Part shown: in pieces, positions 21,393-31,171 of the stretch
Position numbering within the stretch: the stretch's first letter is position 1
Layout of the letters: each line of letters begins with the position of its first letter
Assembly: GCA_037349315.1 (NCBI GenBank)
Contig: JBAIAC010000027.1
Location: 17,345,501-17,409,500, forward strand
Source of the DNA: Chelydra serpentina
Taxonomy: Eukaryota; Chordata; Testudines; Chelydridae
Direction of reading: 5' to 3'
DNA length: 64,000 bases
The notes under the pieces: model-generated
Told to the model about the DNA's origin: nothing
The model's input: the letters and a program-made list of their open reading frames with translations, nothing else
Database searches by the model: none
Translations under genes and position numbers: made by a program

Positions 21393-23911
21393 TGTTTCTG
21401 TCTTTTAAACAGTCCTTTTAGTCCCTCCAATTCTTGGTACTCCCAGGTAGAGTCTTCGCCTGTGTCACTCCGGGCTTCCGGAGCCGGAGAGGACAGAGGG
21501 CTGATGTCCTCTTCAGTTAGGCTGTCCTCAGAATCCGGGCTCAGGAACCGCTTTACTCGGGAATGATGTGTCCATTTGTCGCTTCCAAGGACCTTAACAG
21601 CGGCCTGGCTGATGAGCGATACAGTATGCGGACCGTCCCACCTCGGCGTGAGTGGATCACGTTTCCACTTTTTAACAAGGACCTGATCACCGATCTGGAA
21701 GGAATGCACCGGTTGTTCCAAAGGAAGAGTCTGGAAAGGTGCTGCGTATCGATGTAACTGTAACAAAACAGATTGCAGCGCAGATACCTGTTTCCATAAA
21801 GAGTCATTCCCTACTTCCCAGTTTATGTCCTCTCGGTATCCCGGGATGAGTACTCGGGGAGGAAACCCAAAGACCAGTTCGAAGGGTGAAAGTTTTAAAC
21901 CCTTACGTGGGGCCCTCCGAATGCGAGTAAGGGCAAGTGGTAAGGCATCAGGCCACTTTAACCCAGATTCTATGCACAGTTTTGTAAGAGTGTCTTTAAG
22001 AGTCCTATTCATTCTTTGGCCTGAGGCTGTAATAAAACCCCTTTCTTTCCATAGAGTTCCGTGGGCATGCACTACCATGTATGCATAACGACTGTCAGTA
22101 TATACATTAATAGTCTTTCCAATTCCCCTTCGGAGCGCCTCAATAAGAGCCACCAGTTCCTCCGCCTGGGCAGATAGGTTGGGGCTAAGCTTAAACTTGT
22201 ACACTTCTTCCTCTTTAACTATAACGGCTGCTCCTGTAAATCGCTTCCCATCTTCTACATAACTAGATCCATCTACATACATTTCAACATCAGGGTTGGG
22301 CCAGGGTAAATCTGAAAGATCAGGGCGAGGTTTAGTCTCTTGTTGTAAAACTTCAATACAATCATGGGTGGGACTAGCCCCATAAGGGACTTGGGGATCT
22401 GGCAGTAAAGTAGCTGGATTAAGGGAACTGACTGTTTTAAAAGTTAGGTTAGGGGCCAGCAAAAGTCCCACCTCATATCTAGTATGCCTACTGGGGTTTA
22501 AATGCTTTTCCCCGGCTCCTGTTCCCAATACCTGGGGTATTCCATGGGGTACCACAACTTCAGTGTCCCCACCCAAGGTTAGTTTCTCAGCCTCCTGTAC
22601 AAGAAGAGCGGTTGCAGCTACGGCTCGTAAACAGGCTGGCCAGCCCTTGGCAACTGGGTCCAACACCTTTGAGTAATAACCCACAGGTTGCCAGGCCGGT
22701 CCCGACCTTTGGCACAGAACCCCGGATGCCACCCCTTTTCTTTCATGAACGTATAGAGTGAACGGCTTTCGGGGATCCGGAAGAGCCAGTGCAGGAGGCT
22801 GAACCAAGGCTTCTTTAAGCTCTTGAAATGCTTTTTCTTTTTCTTTAGTCCATTCCCAGGTAAGCAGACCCTCTTTAGTGAGGGACTCATATAATGGTTT
22901 AGCCTTCCCTCCATAGTCGGGGATCCAAAGCCGGCAAAAACCGGTCAGTCCCAAGAAAGCCCTTAGCTCTCTGGGATTTCGGGGTTGAGGGCTTTCAAGT
23001 ATTGCCTGAATCCTATCCTTACCTAGGCTACGACGTCCCTGACAAAGATGATATCCAAGAAAAGTAACCTGTTGTTTAACCAATTGGGCTTTTTCCCTAG
23101 AGACCTTGTATCCCTGAGCTCCAAGAAAGTTAAGGAGCTCTATTGTATGCTCCTTACAAGTAGTCTCTGTTTCAGTACTTAGGAGTAAATCGTCACAGTA
23201 TTGAACTATGTTACATGAGAGATGTGCAGCTAGGAACGGGGCCAGGTCTCTTTTTAGCTGGCTGCCAAAAATCTCGGGTGCACAAGTCAGTCCCTGGGGG
23301 ACAACAGTCCAGAGATACTGAGCCTTGTAATGGGTATCTGGATCTTCCCATTCAAAGGCAAACAGTTTCTGAGACTCTTGATCAAGGGGTATGGAAAAGA
23401 AAGCATCTTTTAAATCTATCACAGAGAACCACCCGTGACTCTTGGGGACTTGGCTCAAAATAGTATGGGGGTTTGGGACAACTGGATAGGGAGCTTCTAT
23501 CAACTTATTAACCTGCCTCAGGTCCTGGACTAATCGATATTGTCCATTAGGCTTAGGCACTCCCATTATTGGAGTATTATATGGGGAAGTGCCTTCCCTT
23601 AACCACCCGCACTGCAAAAACTTTTGAATTAGAGGTTTAAGTCCGATCCGAGTGGTTAACTTAAGGGGGTATTGTCGAATTCGGACTGGACGGCTTCCCT
23701 CCTTAAGGGAGATGTATGCTGGCAAAGCATTTCGAGCCGGAGCAAAACCTCCCTCCTCAGCCCAGACCTCAGGGTTAACCCCTGACAGTTGATTCTTCTC
23801 GCTTTCCTGCCGTGCTGGGGGAGGATTTCTAACATTTAAAAGGGCCATTTGATAATTAGAAATTTGTTGTTTAGGGAGCCTAACCTCCAGGGTCCCATTA
23901 TTGCAGCGCAA
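21389..23911 (-). pseudogene. pol: pol: reverse transcriptase, partial RNase H, integrase C-terminus
   Basis: An uninterrupted 840-codon frame. RT: LPAYISLKEG entry region (about 63-72), FSVIDLKDAFF with catalytic Asp (about 162-172), VPQGLTCAPEIFG (204-216) and the active-site box YCDD (238-241; YVDD is usual). RNase H starts about 540 with MYVDGSS, the AEEL glutamate (about 583-586) and YTDSRYAY (604-611). After FITASG (about 626-631) the frame jumps directly to QRMNRTLKDTL, a segment that lies just after the catalytic Glu in gammaretroviral integrases. The final RNase H Asp, the integrase HHCC zinc finger and the D,D,E core are therefore missing. The C-terminal integrase domain (RWDGPHTV, about 770) remains. 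The N-terminal 30 residues belong to the end of protease. RT may still be functional; integration is not possible from this protein. Confidence 0.9.
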
Positions 23912-24196
23912 TGGGACAGGAGGGGCTACAAACGAATTGGTGGGATATATGACAGTCTCCTACTTTTACTAGGAGAGGGAGAGATTTTTCCAATTTTATA
24001 CTTTGTCCTTCTATCCCTTGGACTACAGCACACCCTTGAGCCCTCCCCGGGGAGCCTCTGCAAGGGGAAGCAAGCTGAGGGCGGCTCCTGTATCAATCAG
24101 GGCTTCAATTGGGCGGCCCCCTACCTCAATTATAACCGTGGGATCCAGACCATCGGGTTGTGCCGCTAGGAGAGGCCGCTGGGTCCCTCGGCCTCC
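23912..24196 (-). pseudogene. pro: Retroviral protease region with six in-frame stops
   Basis: In the same frame as nucleocapsid and RT, this segment carries an aspartic protease active site in IEALIDTGAALS (about 24120-24085), preceded by VIIEVGGRP. About 25 codons later six stop codons fall within about 23 codons (TAG 24025, TAG 24013, TAA 23998, then TAG, TAA and TAG between about 23974 and 23960). The frame then reopens into RT without a shift. Protease is thus cut in its middle while flanking frames stay open. The TAG at 24199-24197 before it is discussed separately as the gag-pro junction. Confidence 0.8.
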
Positions 24197-24430
24197 CTAT
24201 ACAGCCGACTCTCCGTGCGCTTCGTTATAGAAAACGGGCACAGGTGGAGTCCTATTCCTGCTTCCCTCCCTCCTGTTATGTCGCTGGGGGCACTCATTCT
24301 TCCAGTGCCCCTCTTCCTTACAAATAGCACACTGATTTCGTCCCAAACGGGAACCTCTTCCCTTCTCCTGCAATCCTGTTTGTCCCTTTGTGTTGCCCCT
24401 CCCTTTCCCACTTTCCCCCTTCAGGGCCAT
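24197..24430 (-). pseudogene. gag: gag nucleocapsid with zinc knuckle
   Basis: A 77-codon open stretch, rich in Lys, Arg, Gly and Gln, with one zinc knuckle CAICKEEGHWKNEC (CX2CX4HX4C), the single-knuckle arrangement of gammaretroviral nucleocapsid. It binds viral RNA in packaging. It ends in TAG followed by GGAGGC, in frame with protease, which resembles the amber read-through junction of gammaretroviruses. Upstream of its first Met no capsid sequence is recognised, so it is not joined to matrix in frame. Confidence 0.85.
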
Positions 24431-25089
24431 CAGTCATTGCTTAAAATATTTGTTTTTATACAAATACCCTTGTTGATTGCAGGCAAAAGAGAGGAATTAC
24501 CCCCATTGTTCCTGTGTTTGTTTCATAGGCAGACCAGGTTGCAGTAACTTTTACCTTTATCAGCTAGGTAAGTTGCATTAACACAGATGCTTTTTGGCTT
24601 GCTTCTGGATCCAAAGCTATCCTCAGCTTAAAGATTGTTACTTAAAAGGGACACAATTAACCTTTACCAGAATTTTGACTGCCTTTTACTTTTAACTTCT
24701 GCTTCTTTTTCTTTTAGCGTTTTTACAAAGTTCAACTGCTAAATTCCCTCCAGCAACCACAGAGTTAACTTCTCACTCTCTTTCCTTAAATCACTTGCTT
24801 ATTTCCCAAACTGACACTCAATCAACTCAGATTTTACCATTTCAATTATTGTTCTAGGGATTTAAATTTCCCATGCCTGTAATTTACAATGCCCTCAAAG
24901 TTTCCAACCTGTTTTTCCAATATCTCTGTCTGTTGTCTGCCTGGGCCCGATCCTGCTTTTCTCGCTATCTTGTTCCACTATCACTTCAGCCAGGAGAGTG
25001 AGCTTCTCAATCAGCCCCCACTCTTCCTGGTCTCTTCTCTTAAACATTCTCACTCACAAGGGCCGCCTGAGTCCTCCCTGTGAGGCTTG
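24431..25089 (-). other. Unassigned 660-bp segment in place of gag capsid
   Basis: Between matrix and nucleocapsid, where about 1 kb of p12/capsid should lie, the sense strand has stop codons in all three frames and no major homology region. The longest open piece (about 50 codons near 25037-24885, beginning MFKRRDQEEWG) is charged but unrecognised. Base composition is AT- and A-rich in sense, unlike the GC-richer gag ends. It may be a decayed or recombined insert, possibly captured host sequence. Confidence 0.5.
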
Positions 25090-25338
25090 CTAACCAGGCA
25101 GCCAGACTACTGTGTCATCCCTTGTTACAACGTTATGCACAGCTCCTACAATTTTCAACTTCAATGTTCCCCCAACGGGCCACTCCACCCCAAATGTTGG
25201 CCACTCTACAGTGCAGAATTTTATCAAATCATCCTTACATAATGGCATTCCATAATCAGCTTGACGTCTAAACGCCTTCCAATTATTTAACATACATTCT
25301 AAGGGCGTCCCAGCATAAATGCTTTGTCCGGACCCCAT
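25090..25338 (-). pseudogene. gag: gag matrix (MA) N-terminal fragment
   Basis: An 82-codon frame starts MGSGQS, with Gly2 available for myristoylation, and contains FCTVEWPTFGVEWP (about residues 41-54), the signature of gammaretroviral matrix. It ends at a TAG after VVWLPG. Matrix normally targets Gag to the plasma membrane. The frame is shorter than a full MA (about 130 residues) and is not continued by capsid, so no assembly-competent Gag can be made. Confidence 0.82.
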
Positions 25339-25953
25339 TATGCTTGTGTGTAGTTAAACCTGGTCACGGGTTCGACCGACCCCCCTTGCGATTAAGATAT
25401 CCTGGTCACGGGGTTTCCCCTCGCAGGAGTCTCAGGGCGGCTGGAGTCGGTTTAAGTCCTAGACCTGGTTATCATAATTTTGGCCTCCAATACAACATCA
25501 ATATGAAAAAAAAACAATACTCCCCCCAAAAACAGAAACAAGCCCTGGGGCTGCTCTATATCCCAGTAATTATCCAGTACAGCCCATGGGCTCGTGAAAT
25601 TAGTGGTATTATTCATTAACTGCCTGGCTTGCTTAACATAACCTTTAAGCAACCACAATACCTTCCCACACCGGGGTTACCTATGAGGTCCAATCACACT
25701 GCGGGGGCGTTATATCCTTTAAACCCAAAAGGTAAAACGCACTTACCACCCGGAGTGGCCGCGTCCGGCTGTTGGACCTTCCCCTTCTTCTGGCACCGTC
25801 TCGCCTCCGTGTCGTTAGGAATTCTCTTTAGAGAGGACGCAGCCGCCCCGGCCGATTGTGACGACCCGAGGCCCGAGCAAACCAATAGCTCGAGGTGGCC
25901 ACTTCTCAGAATCGCCCTCGGCCGCCGGTCAGCGTCCTCTACAGGGAGAGAAG
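25339..25953 (-). promoter_or_regulatory. Retroviral leader with splice donor
   Basis: Untranslated leader between primer binding site and matrix start, about 615 bases in sense. GGTGGTAAGT at 25750-25741 is a strong splice-donor match suitable for producing env mRNA. Its GC content falls along the leader towards gag. Packaging signals presumably lie here but I cannot delimit them. Confidence 0.6.
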
Positions 25954-25970
25954 TCCCGGCGGAGTCGCCA
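25954..25970 (-). promoter_or_regulatory. Primer binding site
   Basis: In sense, TGGCGACTCCGCCGGGA begins two bases after the LTR end, as expected for a tRNA primer site. It matches the tRNA-Pro type site used by many gammaretroviruses at 13 of 17 positions by my alignment, so the tRNA is uncertain; an Arg tRNA is an alternative. Confidence 0.7.
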
Positions 25971-25972
25971 AT

Positions 25973-26533
25973 TGTTGGCCAAATAGGGCCCGTTTCCCCC
26001 TGGAGCTTACCTAATTACACCAAGGAGGCACGGAGAACAAGAAGACGGGTACCACACCTTTATTTTCGTTCAGCTGAGCGGGTGTTTCTTCCCGACTAAT
26101 GCCAGAGAAGAGCACACTTTACATGGGCGACATGAGCCCCTTTTATAATCAGTAACAAACAACTTTAGTATACGTCATTATACTAACCTATAGATAACAG
26201 GTCACACAGGATACATAATTTTGGGGAGGGGGATACAGGACACATCTGTTACGGATACATTTATCATTTAGAAGGGAATATGGGGTACATACCTTGACCT
26301 TTGGTATTACATATTTTTAAGGATACATGAGAAAACAGCTGCATATACTTTTATGCCAAGCGGACTAATTAGTAAATAGTTAACATGATTTAATATGAGA
26401 CTAGATACATGTCCTGTCCTTGATTCCTAGGTCTTGCTCGTTATTCCAGTCCCTAGGCCCCTCTTTGAGCTAAAGCCAGAGAAAGAGAGGAAGATACGGC
26501 CTGTGCTTGTTAATTTTTAGGCCTTTTCTATCA
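25973..26533 (-). repeat. 5' LTR of the endogenous retrovirus
   Basis: 561 bp, the same length as the LTR at 20149-20709, with no difference found on reading. In sense, TATAAAAGG lies at 26147-26139 and AATAAA at 26064-26059. The promoter would fire toward lower coordinates into gag. Followed outward by the GTAT duplication. Confidence 0.92.
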
Positions 26534-26537
26534 GTAT

Positions 26538-27237
26538 CCAAAATTGTAAATGGTCTTGTATGCAAGAGCTGCATCGTGGTTGTCTCTAGAATTATTCAGT
26601 TCCCTATGAGCCTTCTGAAGTGCCTAACTGGAGGAGAAAACTTTTTGAAATAATGTTTTAATTCGGTTTCACCCAAAGGGCTGGTGGGTGCCATGCACTC
26701 TGTTGGAGTAACCCTTGAGCTTGAGACTTTGGTGTGATCTCTGAGCCCTGGTTGGATCTTTGTGAGCAAGAATAGGTTGACAGTATCTTTCAACTTAAGA
26801 AAAGCTGTTTTTTCCTGTGTGCTGTATCTCGGGAACCCTTTGGTCAAATGACCCCAAATCTGGATTACAAACAGAACGCCATAACCCCCTGAGACAATCG
26901 GAGTAACCACATAGATTTTAGAGCATATAGAGTTGAGCTTTAAACAGAAAGCTGGTCTTAACTATGCAGAGCAGTTGCTCTTCTATAATTTCATGTTTCA
27001 TATGCTTAATGGAACATACTGAAAGTACCACATACCTTTAAATGATGTCATTTATTTTTCTTGGTGGGTAAAGAAACTGCTGCTTCCAATCCTACTAATG
27101 ACAGTTTTATTAAATGCAAAAATGGTGTTAATGTCACGTTATGGTAGAGATTTTAGATAGAGGCAATTCAGGGAATTCAAAGATGCGTGTATGTAACCTC
27201 AGCCCTGCCATTTTTGCACCTAACTTTGTGTGTGTAT

Positions 27238-27240
<3 letters not shown>
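26538..27240. other. Non-coding DNA
   Basis: Continuation of host sequence after the retroviral insertion. No gene or repeat recognised. Confidence 0.5.

Positions 27241-27274
<34 letters not shown>
27241..27274. repeat. (AT)17 microsatellite
   Basis: Seventeen uninterrupted AT units, preceded by an imperfect GT-rich stretch. Likely polymorphic. Confidence 0.95.
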
Positions 27275-27276
<2 letters not shown>

Positions 27277-27445
27277 TCTCTCTTACTTGCTCTAGCTAAT
27301 AATGAAATTTATTTGAATTATTTCCTTACTAAGAAAAAGATGTGCCAAGTACATTTATTTGACAGCACAGTTACATCCAGTTATACTTGAATGGACTGCT
27401 ATCTGTTCTGTTTAAACAGTGATTTCAAATTTTCCACGGGGAAAG

Positions 27446-27645
27446 GGGGAGGGATAGCTCAGTGGTTTGAGCATTGGCCTACTAAACCCAGGGTTGTGAG
27501 TTCAGTCCTTGAGGGGGCCATTTAGGGATCTGGGGCAAAAATCTGTCAGGGTACAGTACTTGGTCCTGCTAGTGAAGGCAGGGTACTGGACTCGATGACC
27601 TTTCAAGGTCCTTCCAGTTCTAGGAGATTGGCATATCTCCATTTA
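27446..27645 (+). mobile_element. tRNA-derived SINE (Cry I-like), full length
   Basis: The head carries a pol III A box (TAGCTCAGTGGTTTGAGC, 27455-27472) and a B box (GAGTTCAGTCC, 27498-27508) in tRNA spacing. The tail, CTCGATGACCTTTCAAGGTC then CTTCCAGTTCTA, matches the CR1 LINE 3' end seen at 41150 and 46985. This is the arrangement of the Cry I SINEs of cryptodiran turtles, which rely on CR1 reverse transcriptase through the shared tail. Confidence 0.85.
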
Positions 27646-27658
27646 AGAAAAAAAGTGG

Positions 27659-27777
27659 GGGGGCAGATAGGGTGCAGGGCCAGGCTGTTTGGGGAGGCAC
27701 AACCTTCCCTACCCGGCCCTTCATACAGTTTTGCAACCCCGATGTGGCCCTCTGGCCAAAAAGTTTGCCCACCCCTG
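27659..27777 (-). mobile_element. hAT terminal fragment
   Basis: On the minus strand the element starts CAGGGGTGGGCAAACTTTTT followed by GGCCAGAGGGCCACATCGGG, a widespread hAT-type terminus. The other end is missing. No coding sequence. Confidence 0.55.
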
Positions 27778-27869
27778 CTTTAGTCAGTAGGGAAGGCAAA
27801 CTTCTGTATTCCTTAACCATTTCTTCATACTGTCCAAAGTGCATATTCCTCCTTGACAACTTTATTTGA

Positions 27870-28124
27870 GAAGCTTAAAGTTTTAAGTTCAAATCATGTT
27901 TGAAATAGTTGAGAGCAAATAGTTTCAGATCACTTTCCCCAATTTACAAACAAACAAACTCAAAACGAAAAAAAAAAACCCGAAAAGTGAGAGAGCCCAT
28001 AGATACCTTTAAAACAAGTGAATGGATTTTCTTCCAATTTGCAAAAAAAATTCATCTTAGGGTGAGAACAAGCATTAAAAATTTCAGCTCAAAGATTTTT
28101 TGGGAAATGACTCTTTTCCAAGCA
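27870..28124. other. Non-coding DNA
   Basis: Nothing recognised; A-rich run at about 27966-27979. Confidence 0.45.
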
Positions 28125-28262
28125 TCTTTAAGCACTTTGCAAAGGAACATTTGGCAGGAATTATCATCATTTTACAGGTGGGGCATAGTCTTCATCTTAT
28201 ATAAGGAGAAACTTGAGGCACAGAAGTTAAGTGACTTGCTCATCATCATAAAGTGAGTAGAT
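28125..28262 (+). repeat. MIR/CORE-SINE-like fragment
   Basis: ATTATCATCATTTTACAGG, then GAGGCACAGAAGTTAAGTGA and CTTGCTCA match the middle and 3' part of MIR-type SINEs. Diverged, 5' end lost. Confidence 0.5.
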
Positions 28263-29488
28263 TGACCATTTTACCAATCCTAATACTGCATATGCATTGG
28301 TTAAAACTTTGCTTTTAAATAACCTTGCACTTATTTTAATTAAACGGAAATCCTGACAGTTCATGAAATATTAGTCAGCTACTTGATACGTGTAGCAAAG
28401 GGTGCAATCATTGTGTAGACTGAGAAGGAATTAGATAAGCAGTATTAATGTATTTCAGAGATAGAAGCAGTTATGAGTAGAGGTATCCTAGCTTTCCAGT
28501 AGCATGCAGATTTCATTTTCTTGCCCTGATGGTTCAAAAGAGAAATACCCTTAAACCTATAACTGGTATCTTGGTTTAACAGTGTGGTTGGGGCACTGGC
28601 TCGGTAATGACCAGCAAATCTTTGGGAGTGTAACTGTTACCTCTCTCTCAGCTCCTGCGAGCTTGGGGGTACAACAGAAAAAGAAATCCGAGTGAGGCTT
28701 CAGGGGCTGCCCTCCTGCTGCTACCTGTGATTGGCTTTGGGAGGAAGAGAGAAGAAAAAGGAGCAAGATGGGACAGGACTGCTGAGGGGTATGGAAAAGT
28801 AGAACAGCAGAATTTCCAAATTTCTATCTCCACCCAAGAAGCATGCCTATTACTGTTAATTTGGAAGCGGTAGAAAGCAGGCAGCAAGTATTTGGAAGCC
28901 ACCTTATGGATCAGGTGGGGAAGGCTCAGCTGCCACTTGCTATGCCCCAGGGCCAATGAGTGGGGCTGTCTTTGAGATGGGGACACATGGGGAGCAGCCA
29001 GTAAGGTGGGAAACTAAAAAGAGGGATGAGGAGAGTAGCTAAAAAGGGTGTGTATGAAGGGGGGTAGCAGTCGGTAAAGAGGAGATGAGGAAAGGTGGGG
29101 GAACAGTCAGTGACTGAAGGAAGCGTTGAGTAAATACGTGCCTGAAGAAGAGTACAGCTAACAATGGGGGGGGGGGGGGAAGGAGAGCAGGAAGGTTCGT
29201 AATGGCATGAATTAAGGTAAATATTATGAGCAAAGGGTTTTCCTCAACAATGAACATGTTAAAGCTACAAATTGCCTTGTCTATCTAGGATTTTAACCCA
29301 GGGTTAGTAAAAGCTTGTTAGCTAAATTGAAAAATACACTTTTTGTCCTAAAGTAGACATGACCCTGAACTCCTTACTTCTGTTGAAACCAGTGTGTTTT
29401 GTCCAAGAAAGAGGTTGAAATATATATGACTATTTGCAGAGAGTACCACATATGAAATTGAAAAAAATGTTGTATAAAAAGATTAACG
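28263..29488. other. Non-coding DNA with purine-rich stretch
   Basis: From about 28740 to 29200 the plus strand is strongly purine-rich (GGAAG, GGGGAG), ending in a run of 14 G (29166-29179). No gene recognised. Confidence 0.45.
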
Positions 29489-29985
29489 GCCCTAAAGAGT
29501 CCATGGACTCACTAGTTACACTCACGTAATTGTCCATTACTCCTTCAGAATAGCTCCCCAGCCTTTATAATTACCAGCATGGGGTCCTTAAGAACACCAT
29601 TATGGGTGGAAGGAAGAGCACAACTGTAATCAAAACAGTGATTACTATCAAATTCATTTAAATGCAGAAAGAGAAACGAATGTCTTCCAAAGGGGATGTA
29701 GAAAATTTACAAGTTTTTGAGGTTAAGTTTCTGATGCCCATAGGGAAAAAGTTAATCTCTTACCTTTTTCCTTCTGAGTGAATATTTTTGTATTCATTTC
29801 TCTTTCTGCATCTAAATGAATATGATAGTAATCATTGTTTTGATTACAGTTGTGCTTCCTTCTACCCATAACAGTGTTGCTAAAGACCCCATGCTGCTAC
29901 TTTTAAAGGCAGGGGAGTTATTCTTAAGGAGAAGTAATAGATAATTATGTGAGCTTTAATGGTGAATTTATGGACTCTTTAGGGC
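29489..29985. mobile_element. Long-TIR MITE (about 200-bp inverted arms)
   Basis: GCCCTAAAGAGTCCA at 29489 is matched by TGGACTCTTTAGGGC ending at 29985. The arms continue inward for about 190 bases. For example ACAACTGTAATCAAAACAGT on the left faces the complement of ATTGTTTTGATTACAGTTGT on the right, and GCAGAAAGAGAAACGAATG faces CATTTCTCTTTCTGC. The central spacer is about 100 bases and non-coding. No clear target duplication was found, so the superfamily is undecided. Confidence 0.65.
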
Positions 29986-31079
29986 TGCTTATCTGGTTTA
30001 TAAAATGCTTCTTTCCATTTCATGTGTGGGAATCTCTCCAGATAGTTTATTTAATCACATGGAGCTGAAGTATGAACCTCTGATTTGGGCAAATTTCATA
30101 TTGACTTCAACAGGAGCGTTGTGAGAGTTAGGAGTTCAGGATTGTGCCCCTATAAAGCATTAAAGCTGCAAACAAGAAAGGTCTGACTGTTTTTTTATTT
30201 GTCAATTTGGGCGAAGAAAGGATTTGTAGTTGGATCTCTAATAGGTACTCTGTCCCACTCAGTTAGATTTCAGTATTTCTGTGGTAACTCTGAAACCCCA
30301 AACTGCATAAATATTCCATAGCTGTCAAGATAAATAGGCATTTTTGTATTTAGTAAAGGAACAGTCCCAGTGACTATCATAGTCTCACTCTCTTTTTTTT
30401 TTTAATCCTACTTTTCCTTTTAAGAGGCATCTGAGTTAGAAGCAGGGGATTAAAAGAACAACCCCATTTGACAACAGTTAAGCAAACATCAATAGTGGCT
30501 GCTTTTCTGTTCTTTAGTAATATAAATATTAGCAGAAAAATATCTGGAGGTAGTTGGCTGACAGAAAACCTTGATATAAAGTGAGGGTTTTTTATTTGCT
30601 CAATAGTGTGTCTTTAAAATGTTAAACTATTCTCAAGCAACTGCAAGCACCTTTTAAAATGTGTTAAAAATGCTTTTAGTTCTAATTTTATTGTATTTTT
30701 CTACTATAGCTTTAATTTTTAAAATAATGCATTTTTAGTTGTTTTAAAAACATCTGAGAATTATAGTGCTATTTGGGGTGGCTGTCAGTACAAAGGCTAA
30801 TGCTATTTATTAGGGTCCTGGTTTTATTTAATAGCCAGATGAATGGAACAGTTAATAAAAGAAATATTACTCTATTCCCTGACATTTATGTCCTTGGTTT
30901 CCAATAAAGAATTGGAATTATGAATAGTTGATGGTTTAAATTGATGTTTTATGTTGAACGCTAGCTATAATTTGCCCTCTGAGGATTGTAATACCGAGAA
31001 ACAGATGGTTTTTCACAGTAACAAATTGCTGTGTGTATACAGTATATAGAACTGGCTTTCAGATCCTTTCACCTTCAGT
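29986..31079. other. Non-coding DNA, candidate intron
   Basis: AT-rich; a T run at about 30393-30403. Ends in CAGATCCTTTCACCTTCAG, a plausible splice acceptor. Confidence 0.45.
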
Positions 31080-31171
31080 GCCGAGCAGTCAGAGTCAGAC
31101 CAAAGAGAGGTTCAGCCAGCACACAAGAACACTTTTTGCAAAAGGGCTTCCTGACTCTCTAGAATACAAAG
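31080..31171 (+). CDS. Candidate host exon 2 (92 nt), gene unknown
   Basis: It is preceded by a pyrimidine tract ending CACCTTCAG and followed by GTAAATGC. The first two bases complete a codon from the preceding candidate exon (phase 1), and 30 codons follow with no stop, including PSSQSQTKERFSQHTRTLF and KGLPDSLEYK. Composition is polar and protein-like in a surrounding AT-rich region. Phase agreement with 19338-19386 has a one-in-three chance of occurring randomly. Unidentified; the donor (AAA before GTAAAT) is moderate. Confidence 0.4.

Larger units (their letters stand above)
20145..26537 (-). mobile_element. Class I (gamma-like) endogenous retrovirus, internally deleted
   Basis: A provirus of 6,385 bp (20149-26533) on the minus strand, flanked by a 4-bp direct repeat GTAT (20145-20148, 26534-26537). 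In sense order it holds: 5' LTR, primer binding site, leader with a GTAAGT donor, gag matrix fragment, an unassigned 660-bp stretch, nucleocapsid, an amber codon, protease with stops, RT, truncated RNase H, integrase C-terminal domain, env start, env transmembrane fragment, polypurine tract, 3' LTR. The 4-bp duplication, amber gag-pro junction, single zinc knuckle and CWVC env motif all point to gammaretrovirus-like class I. Capsid, the integrase core and most of env are absent, so it cannot replicate alone. The two LTRs read as identical, implying recent insertion. It lies antisense to the candidate host exons. Confidence 0.92.

Noticed and set aside
21825..22088. Plus-strand frames within the retroviral region
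   Set aside because: Shadows of the minus-strand pol frame, without retroviral or host motifs of their own.
27241..27274. The 67-codon frame across the AT microsatellite
   Set aside because: Alternating Ile-Tyr codons from the AT repeat; not a gene.
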